DNA from: Sphingomonas paucimobilis NBRC 13935
GTDB taxonomy: Bacteria; Pseudomonadota; Alphaproteobacteria; Sphingomonadales; Sphingomonadaceae
Assembly: GCF_000739895.2 (NCBI RefSeq)
Contig: NZ_BBJS01000031.1
Location: 1 to 33,528, forward strand
Length of the DNA: 33,528 nucleotides
Direction of reading: 5' to 3'
A program made the translations under genes and the position numbers. Under the pieces are notes generated by a model. That model had not been told where the DNA came from. It saw only the letters and a list, made by a program, of their open reading frames with translations, and searched no databases. How positions within the stretch are numbered: position 1 is the first letter of the stretch; each line of letters starts with the position of its first letter. This document shows positions 18,182-26,247 of this stretch, piece after piece.

Positions 18182-19732
18182 ATGGCCCGAGAATCAAAGG
18201 GGCCAGAGAGGGGATGCGGGGTGGTGAGCGACAAGGTGCGGGCCGTCGTCGTGGGCGGCGGGACGGCCGGCTGGATGACGGCGGCGGCTCTGGCCCGTCT
18301 CCTTCCAGGACAGTGCAACGTCCATCTGATCGAGTCCGAGGCGATCGGCGTCGTCGGCGTGGGCGAAGCGACTCTGCCCCATATTCGCGCTTTTAATGAA
18401 CGACTTGGCATCAGCGAGGCCGATTTCATGGCCCGCACCCGGGCGACCTTCAAACTGGGGATCGAGTTCCGCGACTGGGGCCGAATCGGGGACAGCTATA
18501 TCCACCCCTTCGGCACGTTCGGGCGGGGCGGTGGCGCCATCGACTTTCATCATTATTGGGCCCGGCTCATGCAGGGGGGGCAGGACCTGCCCCCGCTCGA
18601 CCAACTATCCTATGCCTGCACCCTGGCACGCCAGGGGCGGTTCGATCATCCGGGGCGCGAGCGAGACCAGCTTTCCTCGACTTTCGGCTATGCCTATCAG
18701 TTCGATGCCCTGTTGTTCGCGCCCTATCTCCGTTCGCTGGCGGAGGAAATGGGAGCGCTACGCACGGAAGGAATCGTGATAGATGTCGAGCGTGACGGCG
18801 AAAGCGGCCTGATCCGCGCGGTGACGCTCGGTGACGGGCAGCGGATCGAGGGCGACCTGTTCATCGACTGTTCGGGCTTTCGCTCGCTGCTGCTCGGCCA
18901 GACGCTAGGCGAGCCGTTCGAGGATTGGTCGAAATGGCTGCCCACCGATCGCGCGGTCGCCATGCCGTGCCGGACGCGGACCGCCGTCACCCCCTATACC
19001 AGTGCGATCGCCATGCCCGCCGGTTGGCGCTGGCGCATCCCGCTGCAGCATCGCACCGGCAATGGCTATGTCTATGCCAGCGACTTCATCTCGGATGACG
19101 ACGCGCGGGATGCGCTGATTGAGGCGGTGGAGGGCGAGCCGATCGCCGAGCCCCGGCTGTTGCGGTTCAAGGCCGGTCGGCGGCAGCGCAGTTGGGTCGG
19201 CAATTGCATCGCGATCGGCCTGGCGAGCGGCTTCCTCGAACCGCTGGAATCGACCAGCATCTATCTGGTCCAGCAGGCGATCACCGCGCTGATCGAAATC
19301 TTCCCGGAACGGCACCCGAGCGACGCCGACCGGGACGAATTCAACCGGATCATCGACCTAGAATATGACCGCATCCGCGACTTCCTGATCCTGCATTACC
19401 ACGCCACGACGCGCGACGATTCCCCCTTCTGGAACTATGTGCGGACCATGCCCATCCCAGACAGCCTGGCCGAGAAGATGGAGTTGTGGCGCCGCCGCGC
19501 GCGGGTGGTGAAGTATCGCGAGGGCGTGTTCCTCGATGCCAGCTGGATCGCGGTCTATCTGGGCCAGGGCATCGTGCCCCAGGGCTGGGACCCGCGCGCC
19601 GATATCGCCGCAACGCCCGAACTGACTCAGGCGGTGGCAGCGCTGCGCGCCGAGATCGCGCACGATGTGGCGGCACGCCCCGATCACCGCGACTTTCTCG
19701 ATCGCTATTGCCCGATGGGAGCGGCGGCGTGA
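18182..19732 (+). CDS. Flavin-dependent halogenase homologue A (tryptophan-halogenase family), motifs intact
   Basis: Predicted 516 residues, soluble, with no signal peptide. It belongs to the PrnA/RebH family, which uses FADH2, O2 and halide to form HOCl that reacts with a Lys. Visible motifs are the FAD site GGGTAGW (25-31), GVGEAT (59-64), the catalytic Lys K91 in TFKLGIEF, the halogenase marker WRWRIP (282-287) and the Glu E356 in FLEPLESTSIY. Homologues beside TonB receptors in Xanthomonas and Brevundimonas include indole-type halogenases, but the natural substrate of this group is mostly unknown. ATG 18182 has a GAGGGA site. GTG 18221/18224, preceded by GAGAGGGG, would trim 13-14 residues of non-family sequence and is a strong alternative start. 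The stop overlaps gene B by 4 bases (GTGA). No flavin reductase gene lies nearby. Confidence 0.9.
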   Translation: MARESKGPERGCGVVSDKVRAVVVGGGTAGWMTAAALARLLPGQCNVHLIESEAIGVVGVGEATLPHIRAFNERLGISEADFMARTRATFKLGIEFRDWGRIGDSYIHPFGTFGRGGGAIDFHHYWARLMQGGQDLPPLDQLSYACTLARQGRFDHPGRERDQLSSTFGYAYQFDALLFAPYLRSLAEEMGALRTEGIVIDVERDGESGLIRAVTLGDGQRIEGDLFIDCSGFRSLLLGQTLGEPFEDWSKWLPTDRAVAMPCRTRTAVTPYTSAIAMPAGWRWRIPLQHRTGNGYVYASDFISDDDARDALIEAVEGEPIAEPRLLRFKAGRRQRSWVGNCIAIGLASGFLEPLESTSIYLVQQAITALIEIFPERHPSDADRDEFNRIIDLEYDRIRDFLILHYHATTRDDSPFWNYVRTMPIPDSLAEKMELWRRRARVVKYREGVFLDASWIAVYLGQGIVPQGWDPRADIAATPELTQAVAALRAEIAHDVAARPDHRDFLDRYCPMGAAA

Positions 19733-21204
19733 CGGTGGAGGGACCGATCCGCCATATCCTGGTCGCCGGCGGCGGACTGACCGGATACTATGCCGCCGCC
19801 GCATTGAAGCGACGCGCGCCGTTCCTTGACGTGACGCTGCTGGCGACGCCGGTCGCGCCCGAGGCGCTGGCCGATCAGATCGCCTGCACCCTGCCCTCGC
19901 TGTGCGGTTTTCAGGCCGATCTGGGGATCGGTGAGGATGACGGGATCACCCGCGCTGGGGCGGGCTATCGCTTGGGTACGCGCTTTACCGGATGGGCCGA
20001 AGGGCTGCCGGATTATGTCCACGCCTATGGCAGCTATGGCCATCCGATCGGACCGGCCGGATTCCCCCTTCATTGGGTACGCGCGGCGAAGGCCGGCCCG
20101 GTCACACCGTTCGACGCCTTCGCCCCTGCTGCCCAACTGGCACGCGCCGGGCGGTTCGTGCCGCCGACGCCGGGCACGGTCTTTGCCGGCCACGAATATG
20201 GCCTGACCCTCGACATCGCGCGGCACCGCGCGATGATCCGCGCCTTCGCGCTGCATGTCGGAGTGCGTGAGATTACGGGCGAGATCGCCGAGGTATCGAG
20301 CGATGCGCCGGGCTTTCTGAGCGAGGTCCGCACGGCAAGCGGCGAAACGCTGAGCGCCGATCTGTTCATCGACGCGACCGGCCCAGCGGCGCGGCTGCGG
20401 GGAACGATCGATGACGAGCGGGACGACTGGTCGCGCTGGCTGCCCTGCCAACGCTTGCTGCTGGGCGATCGTCCGCAAGTCGAGAATGCGCCCGTGCTCA
20501 CCCCGGTCGAGGCGCATGGCGCCGGATGGGGCTGGTCGAGCGGCCGGCAAATGGGGCTGGCCTATGCCAGTGCCTATCTGAGCGATGGCGATGCCGCCGC
20601 CATGCTCGGCAGCCTGAATGTCACACCAGCCGCGCCGATCGCGATCCGTGCGGGTACGCGGCCCAAACCCTGGCGCGGCAATTGCGTTGCGATCGGCGAT
20701 GCCGCGACCGAGGTCGAGCCGCTCGAATGGTGCAACCTGCATCTGGCTCTGAGCGCGGTCGATCGGCTGATCACCATGCTGCCCGACCGGGCGATGGCGC
20801 CCATCGAAGCCGCCGACTTCAACCGCCAGACGCTGGCGGAGGCCGAGCGGGTGCGTGACTTCCTCGCCATGCATTACCGCACCGCCACGCGCCCCGAGCC
20901 GATGTGGCGCGCCGTGGCGCAGGCCGCGCCGCCGCCCAGCCTGGCGCACACGCTGGCCCAGTTTGAGGAACGCGGGCGCCTCCCCTTCTACGAAGAGGAG
21001 ACCTTCACCCGCGATAGCTGGGCGGCGGTGCTGCTGGGCCAGGGCCATCTTCCGCGCCGGGTCGATCCGCTGGTCCACGCCGTACCGCCGGCCGAGGCGC
21101 AGGCAGCCATGACCCGCATGACCGGTGCGATCGCCGCCGCCCTTCCCCAGGCCCCCGCCCATGCCGAATGGCGCGCGGCCCAGACGAGACGCCTCGCCCG
21201 ATGA
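19729..21204 (+). CDS. Degenerate halogenase homologue B, probably not a halogenase
   Basis: Predicted 491 residues. The fold-level resemblance to genes A and C is clear along the whole length: the GGGxxG nucleotide site at 14-19, ADLFIDATG (210-218), WSRWLPCQR, RPKPWRGNCVAIGDAA and the DFLAMHY region. The halogenase signatures are broken, however. GGGTAGW is GGGLTGY, GVGEAT is absent, the catalytic Lys position (FK-LGIEF) is Arg81 (YRLGTRF), WxWxIP is WGWSSG (267-272), and LEPLES is VEPLEW with Glu333 kept but Ser changed. It probably still binds FAD. A partner subunit, flavin carrier or a different oxidoreductase are possible roles. GTG at 19729 is taken as start because of the 4-base GTGA overlap with gene A. 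The frame is otherwise open from 19486 with unrelated sequence. Confidence 0.85.
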   Translation: MTVEGPIRHILVAGGGLTGYYAAAALKRRAPFLDVTLLATPVAPEALADQIACTLPSLCGFQADLGIGEDDGITRAGAGYRLGTRFTGWAEGLPDYVHAYGSYGHPIGPAGFPLHWVRAAKAGPVTPFDAFAPAAQLARAGRFVPPTPGTVFAGHEYGLTLDIARHRAMIRAFALHVGVREITGEIAEVSSDAPGFLSEVRTASGETLSADLFIDATGPAARLRGTIDDERDDWSRWLPCQRLLLGDRPQVENAPVLTPVEAHGAGWGWSSGRQMGLAYASAYLSDGDAAAMLGSLNVTPAAPIAIRAGTRPKPWRGNCVAIGDAATEVEPLEWCNLHLALSAVDRLITMLPDRAMAPIEAADFNRQTLAEAERVRDFLAMHYRTATRPEPMWRAVAQAAPPPSLAHTLAQFEERGRLPFYEEETFTRDSWAAVLLGQGHLPRRVDPLVHAVPPAEAQAAMTRMTGAIAAALPQAPAHAEWRAAQTRRLAR

Positions 21205-22811
21205 GCCAGCCTTCCATCCCGGACCATGCGATCCGACAGGTCGTGATCGTCGGCGGCGGCACCGCCGGCTGGATGGCGGCCGCCGCCTTCGCCCGGTTGC
21301 TCAACAATGGCTATACACAGGTCACGCTGGTCGAATCCGAAGAGATCGGCACGGTCGGCGTCGGAGAGGCGACGATCCCGCCCATCCAGACCTTCAACCA
21401 AATGCTGGGGCTGGACGAGAACGACTTTCTCGCCGCCACCGCCGGCACCTTCAAGCTGGGGATCGAATTCGTCGATTGGGGCCAGCGTGGCGAGCGCTAT
21501 TTCCACCCCTTTGGCCGCCATGGCCAGGATTTGCAGGGCGTGCATTTTCACCAGCTCTGGCTGCGCGAACGCAGCCGGCATGGGCTGCCCGACATCGCCG
21601 AATGGTCGATGAGCGCGATGGCGGCGAGGGCTGGCCGCTTCGGTCGCGCGCGGCCCGATGCCCAGTCGCCGGTGCGCGAGCTGTTCTACGCCTTTCACTT
21701 CGATGCCGGCCTCTATGCCCGTTACTTGCGCGGCTATGCCGAACGTGGCGGCGTGACGCGGATCGAGGGGCGGATCGAGGGCGTCGCGCTGCGACCCGAG
21801 GATGGCTATGTCGAGGCAGTGACGCTGGCCGATGGCCGGCGGATCGAGGGTGACCTCTTCATCGACTGTTCGGGTTTTCGCGGCCTGCTGATCGAAGGGG
21901 CGCTGGAAACCGGTTATGAGAGCTATGCGCACTGGCTACCCTGCGACCGGGCGGTCGCCGCGCCTTGCGCGCTGCCCGACCCGCGCGAGCCCGATCCCTT
22001 CACCCGCGCCACCGCGCGCGAGGCCGGCTGGCAGTGGCGGATCCCGCTGCAGCACCGGATGGGCAATGGCCTGGTCTATTGCAGCGACCATCTCGCCGAC
22101 GACGATGCCGAGGCGCAGTTGCTGAGCGCGTTGGAAGGCGAATTGCTCGGCGATCCCCGACGCCTACGCTTCACCGCCGGGCGGCGACGCGAAAGCTGGA
22201 ACCGCAATGTCGTGGCGCTGGGACTGTCGAGCGGGTTTCTGGAGCCGCTGGAATCGACCAGCATCCACCTCGTCCAGGCCGCGATTCAGCGGCTGATCGC
22301 GCTGTTCCCCGACAAGCGCTTCGACCCCGCCGAGCGGAGCGAGTTCAACCGCCAGATGCGCGACCTGTATGAGGATGTGCGCGACTTCATCATCCTGCAT
22401 TACAAAGCGACGCGGCGCGACGACACGCCCTTCTGGAACCGGGTACGGACGATGGAGGTGCCCGACAGCCTGGCGCGCAAGATGACGCTGTGGGCGGGCA
22501 AGGGCCGGCTGTTCCGCGAAGGCTATGACCTGTTCAGCAACCCCAGCTGGGTCGCGGTTGGCCTGGGCCAGGGGATCGTACCGCAGCATTGGGAGCCGGC
22601 GGTCGATGCCCTGGACGAGGATCTGGTAGCGCAGGCACTGGAGCAGATGCGCGCCGGCTATGCCGACACCGCCGCAAGGCTGCCCAGCCACGGCGATTTC
22701 CTGCGCGCCACCGCGCCTTCGCCGCTGGCGCCCGGTCTGACGGGCAACACGGGTTCCGGGTTCGATTTCGCCAGACAGAGCGGTACGCCCCGTCGGGGGC
22801 CGCTGCTGTGA
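21201..22811 (+). CDS. Flavin-dependent halogenase homologue C, motifs intact
   Basis: Predicted 536 residues. All the family motifs are present: GGGTAGW (18-24), GVGEAT (53-58), the catalytic Lys K85 in TFKLGIEF, WQWRIP (277-282) and E351 in FLEPLESTSIH. It is clearly closer to gene A than to gene B, for example in the shared LFIDCSGFR and RDDTPFWNRVRTM segments. ATG at 21201 overlaps the gene B stop (ATGA). The C-terminal 20 residues (about 515-536) are Gly/Pro/Arg-rich and not family-like, so the native end may have been altered. Its stop is in turn shared with the GH9 start (GTGA), which places a cytoplasmic flavoenzyme and an exported glycosidase in one coupled translation unit. Confidence 0.9.
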   Translation: MSQPSIPDHAIRQVVIVGGGTAGWMAAAAFARLLNNGYTQVTLVESEEIGTVGVGEATIPPIQTFNQMLGLDENDFLAATAGTFKLGIEFVDWGQRGERYFHPFGRHGQDLQGVHFHQLWLRERSRHGLPDIAEWSMSAMAARAGRFGRARPDAQSPVRELFYAFHFDAGLYARYLRGYAERGGVTRIEGRIEGVALRPEDGYVEAVTLADGRRIEGDLFIDCSGFRGLLIEGALETGYESYAHWLPCDRAVAAPCALPDPREPDPFTRATAREAGWQWRIPLQHRMGNGLVYCSDHLADDDAEAQLLSALEGELLGDPRRLRFTAGRRRESWNRNVVALGLSSGFLEPLESTSIHLVQAAIQRLIALFPDKRFDPAERSEFNRQMRDLYEDVRDFIILHYKATRRDDTPFWNRVRTMEVPDSLARKMTLWAGKGRLFREGYDLFSNPSWVAVGLGQGIVPQHWEPAVDALDEDLVAQALEQMRAGYADTAARLPSHGDFLRATAPSPLAPGLTGNTGSGFDFARQSGTPRRGPLL

Positions 22812-24607
22812 AGGCCCGTTTCGCCCTCCCGCTGGCCGCCCTGGCGCTGATCGGCGCGACCGACGCGCCGGGGCCGCATCTCAACCAGATCGGCTTTCGC
22901 CCCGATACCGCCAAGCGCGCCATACTCGCCCATGACGGAACCACGCCGCTCCCCTGGCGGCTGATCGACGAGAGCGGCCGGACCGTGGCGGAGGGCAAGT
23001 CCCTCCCCTTCAGCGCCGATGCCGCGTCGGGCGACAAGGTCCATCAGATCGACTTTAGCCGCTTTGCCACCCCCGGCACCTATCGCCTGCAGGTCGATGG
23101 CCAGACGAGCCATCCCTTCACCATCGCCGCCAATGTCTATCGTCCGCTGGCGCGCGCTTCGCTCAATTTCTTCTATCAGAACCGGGCGGGGATCGCGATC
23201 GAGCCGCGCTTCGCCGGCGGCGCGCAATGGGCGCGCGGGGCGGGCCATCCCCATGAGGTCGTGACCTGTTTCAAGGGGCGCGACCTGGCCGGAAACGACT
23301 GGCCGGGCTGTCCCTATACGCTCGACGTCACCGGCGGATGGTATGATGCGGGCGACCACGGCAAATATGTGGTCAATGGCGGCATCGCGCTGTGGACGCT
23401 GCAAAATCTCTATGAGGTGAATGCCGCCGCGCCCCCCTTCCCGGACGGCAGCGCCGCCCTGCCCGAGGCCGGCAACCGCATCAACGACCTGCTCGACGAG
23501 ACGCGTTGGGAAATGCGCTTCCTGCTGGCGATGCAGGTGCCTGATGGGCAGCATCTGGCACTGCCGGTCGGGCGACAGGGACGCGGCAAGCTGACGCTGA
23601 CCGATGTCGATGCCGGCGGCATGGTGCACCACAAGATCGCCGATCGCAACTGGACGAAAATCCCGACCAACCCGGCCGAGGACCGCGAGGAACGGCTGCT
23701 CTATCCGCCGAGCACGGCGGCGACGCTGAACCTGGCCGCCACCGCCGCGCAATGTGCGCGCATCTGGCGCGGGATTGACAATGGCTTTGCCAAACGCTGC
23801 CTGACGGCGGCGAGCAAGGCCTATCAGGCGGCACTGCGCAACCCGGATATCTATGCCGCCCAGGCCTTTACCGGCAGCGGCGGGTATGGCGACACCGACC
23901 TGTCCGACGAACTCTATTGGGCGACGGCCGAACTGTACGCCGCCACCGGCATGCCCGAACTGGCGGAGGCGCTGCACAAGATGCCGTTGCACGCCGCGCT
24001 GCTGGCGGGTGAGCCCAGTTGGGGCAGCGTCGCGACGCTCGGCACGATCACGTTGGCGACCGCAGCCGGCGTTGCGCCCGCCGAACGCGCCGCCGCGCGC
24101 GCCAAGCTGATCGCGCTGACTGATCGCTTCGTGGCGGAGGAAGCCCGGTCGGGCTATCACCTGCCCTATGCCGGCACCGCCTATGCCTGGGGATCGAACA
24201 GCAACCTTCTCAATCGGGGCATGATCCTGTCGCTGGCCGCCCGCTTCACCGGCGAGGCGCGCTACCGCGATGCGGCCGTCGATGCGATGGACTATGTGCT
24301 CGGCCGCAATCCGCTCGACCAGAGCTATGTCAGCGGGTTCGGATGGAAGCCGCTACGCAACCCCCATCATCGTTTCTGGGCGCATCAGATCGACGCGCGG
24401 CTGCCGGGGCCGCCGCCGGGGGTGCTCTCGGGCGGCGCGGACAGTCTCGTCTTTCCCGAAAGCGCCTCGCTGACGCTCAAAGGTCGCTGTGCACCGCAGC
24501 GTTGCTGGATCGACGATATCCGCGCCTATGCGCATAACGAGGTCGCGATCAACTGGAACGCGCCGCTGGTCTGGTTGGCAAGCGAACTGGCCGCTCAGCG
24601 TCCGTAA
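22808..24607 (+). CDS. GH9 glycosidase (cellulase/endoglucanase family), exported
   Basis: Predicted 599 residues. A Sec signal peptide (VKARFALPLAALALIGATDA) is followed by an Ig-like cellulase N-terminal domain (about 21-108, HLNQIGFRP motif) and a GH9 (alpha/alpha)6 barrel (about 113-595). Catalytic motifs are GGWYDAGDHGKY with Asp180 and Asp183, NPHHRFW (518-524) and the proton donor Glu578 in HNEVAINWNAPL. GH9 enzymes cut beta-1,4-glucan backbones of cellulose, mixed-linkage glucan or xyloglucan. Some single-domain members with this Ig module are exo-acting glucosaminidase or beta-glucosidase types, so the exact substrate is open. GTG 22808 is chosen because it overlaps the halogenase C stop by 4 bases and begins the signal peptide. 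Confidence 0.92.
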   Translation: MKARFALPLAALALIGATDAPGPHLNQIGFRPDTAKRAILAHDGTTPLPWRLIDESGRTVAEGKSLPFSADAASGDKVHQIDFSRFATPGTYRLQVDGQTSHPFTIAANVYRPLARASLNFFYQNRAGIAIEPRFAGGAQWARGAGHPHEVVTCFKGRDLAGNDWPGCPYTLDVTGGWYDAGDHGKYVVNGGIALWTLQNLYEVNAAAPPFPDGSAALPEAGNRINDLLDETRWEMRFLLAMQVPDGQHLALPVGRQGRGKLTLTDVDAGGMVHHKIADRNWTKIPTNPAEDREERLLYPPSTAATLNLAATAAQCARIWRGIDNGFAKRCLTAASKAYQAALRNPDIYAAQAFTGSGGYGDTDLSDELYWATAELYAATGMPELAEALHKMPLHAALLAGEPSWGSVATLGTITLATAAGVAPAERAAARAKLIALTDRFVAEEARSGYHLPYAGTAYAWGSNSNLLNRGMILSLAARFTGEARYRDAAVDAMDYVLGRNPLDQSYVSGFGWKPLRNPHHRFWAHQIDARLPGPPPGVLSGGADSLVFPESASLTLKGRCAPQRCWIDDIRAYAHNEVAINWNAPLVWLASELAAQRP

Positions 24608-24649
24608 ATATTCACTCTATTAGCTGATTATCTGGAGAGGTACCCGAAT

Positions 24650-26095
24650 ATGGATCGTCGTCATTTCATGAAGCACGGCATGGCGATGGGCACCGCCGCC
24701 CTCGCCACCGGTGGCGGCACGCTGGCCGCCGCCCGTGCCACCGCGCAGACCCCGCTCGACCAGAGCTTTCCCAAGGACTTCCTCTGGGGCACCGCCACCG
24801 CCGCCTATCAGATCGAGGGCGCGGTGAACGAAGATGGGCGCGGCCAGACCAATTGGGACGTCTTCTCGCACACGCCGGGCAAGGTCGCGAACGGTGATAC
24901 CGGCGATGTCGCCTGCGACAGCTATCACCGCTACAAGGAAGACATCGGCCTGATGCGCAATCTGGGCATCAAGGCGTATCGCATGTCAATCGCCTGGTCG
25001 CGCATCTTCCCCGAGGGGCGCGGCAAGCCCAACCCTAAGGGCATCGACTATTATAACCGCGTGATCGACGCGCTGCTCGAAGCCGGTATCCAGCCTAACG
25101 TCACCATGTTCCACTGGGACCTGCCGCAGGCGCTGCCCGGAGGCTGGCAGAACCGCGATACCGCCAAGGCCTTTGCCGATTATGCGGGCTTCATGGCGGG
25201 CAAGCTGTCCGATCGCGTCCACCGGTTCATGACGGTCAACGAGCTGCGCTGCTTCACCGATCTGGGCCATATGGTCGGCATCCACGCGCCGGGCCTGAAG
25301 CTGGCACCCGCGCTGGTCAACCAGGTCCGCCATCACGGCGTGCTGGCCCATGGCCTGGGCGTGCAGGCGATCCGCGCGAACGCCAAGGCCGGCACCGAGG
25401 TCGGTATCGCCGACAACGCCAATATCTATGTCCCCGCGATCGAGACGCCCGAGCATATCGAAGCGGCGAAGAAGGCGTTCCGCGACGACAATGCGATGTT
25501 CCTGACCGCCGTCATGGAAGGCCGTTATATCGACAGCTATCTGGCCTCGGCCGGGGCGAACGCGCCCAAGGTGCAGGCCGGCGACATGGCCGCGATCGGC
25601 AGCCCGCTCGATTTCGTCGCGCTCAACATCTACACGCCGACCTTCGTCAAGGCCGATGCCAGCGACCCGCGCGGCTACACCCCCCTGCCCCATCTCCCGC
25701 AGTCGCCGCGCATGGCCTCGCCCTGGCTCTATGTCGGCCCCGAGGCCGCCTATTGGGGCGTGCGCGCGGTCAGCGAGCTGTGGAAGCCCAAGGCGATCTA
25801 CATCTCCGAGAACGGCACCTCGGCGGACGATACGCTCAACAAATCGGGCCTGGTCGATGACTCGGACCGGATCATGTATCTGCGTAACTATCTGGGCCAG
25901 TTCCGCCGCGCCGCCGCCGAGGGCTATCCGCTCAAGGGCTATTTCCTGTGGAGCCTGATGGATAATTTCGAATGGGCCGACGGCTATGGCAAGCGGTTCG
26001 GCATCCACCATGTCGACTTCGCCACGCAGAAGCGGACGCCGAAGCTGAGCGCGCTATGGTATAAGGAACTGATCCGCCGCAACGCGCTGGTCTGA
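24650..26095 (+). CDS. GH1 beta-glucosidase, Tat-exported, with a NEL variant at the acid/base site
   Basis: Predicted 481 residues. The N-terminus MDRRHFMKHG carries a twin-arginine motif and a hydrophobic stretch ending near ARATAQ (residue 33). The GH1 barrel starts at FPKDFLWGTATAAYQIEGA. The nucleophile is E387 in ISENGTS and the acid/base is E198 in TVNEL, where most GH1 enzymes have T(F/L)NEP. The late GH1 aglycone-region motif DNFEWADGYGKRFG is present. It should release glucose from beta-glucosides in the periplasm. A good ribosome site (GGAGAGG) precedes the ATG. The gene lies 42 bases after GH9 and ends the operon before a strong terminator, so it probably completes the breakdown started by GH9. 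Confidence 0.94.
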   Translation: MDRRHFMKHGMAMGTAALATGGGTLAAARATAQTPLDQSFPKDFLWGTATAAYQIEGAVNEDGRGQTNWDVFSHTPGKVANGDTGDVACDSYHRYKEDIGLMRNLGIKAYRMSIAWSRIFPEGRGKPNPKGIDYYNRVIDALLEAGIQPNVTMFHWDLPQALPGGWQNRDTAKAFADYAGFMAGKLSDRVHRFMTVNELRCFTDLGHMVGIHAPGLKLAPALVNQVRHHGVLAHGLGVQAIRANAKAGTEVGIADNANIYVPAIETPEHIEAAKKAFRDDNAMFLTAVMEGRYIDSYLASAGANAPKVQAGDMAAIGSPLDFVALNIYTPTFVKADASDPRGYTPLPHLPQSPRMASPWLYVGPEAAYWGVRAVSELWKPKAIYISENGTSADDTLNKSGLVDDSDRIMYLRNYLGQFRRAAAEGYPLKGYFLWSLMDNFEWADGYGKRFGIHHVDFATQKRTPKLSALWYKELIRRNALV

Positions 26096-26117
26096 TCGAC
26101 AGACCTGCCAGGAAAGA

Positions 26118-26152
26118 CCCCGCCGGTCCCCCGACCGGCGGGGTTTTCTTTT
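26118..26152 (+). terminator. Strong rho-independent terminator of the halogenase-GH9-GH1 operon
   Basis: CCCCGCCGGT (26118-26127) pairs perfectly with ACCGGCGGGG (26134-26143) across a 6-base loop and is followed by TTTTCTTTT. It starts 22 bases after the GH1 stop. Confidence 0.95.
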
Positions 26153-26176
26153 GTCCACCCGCCGTGCCGCCGCCTC

Positions 26177-26217
26177 AAAAAATTCGGGCAGGAACGGCAC
26201 TTGGCCATTCCTGCCCG
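26177..26217 (-). terminator. Rho-independent terminator of TonB receptor 2
   Basis: On the minus strand CGGGCAGGAA pairs with TTCCTGCCCG (10 bp, 13-base loop) and is followed by AATTTTTTG. It converges with the GH1 terminator 25 bases away, cleanly separating the two opposing operons. Confidence 0.93.
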
Positions 26218-26247
26218 GAGTGGGGAAAGGGTATTGGAAACGTCGGA

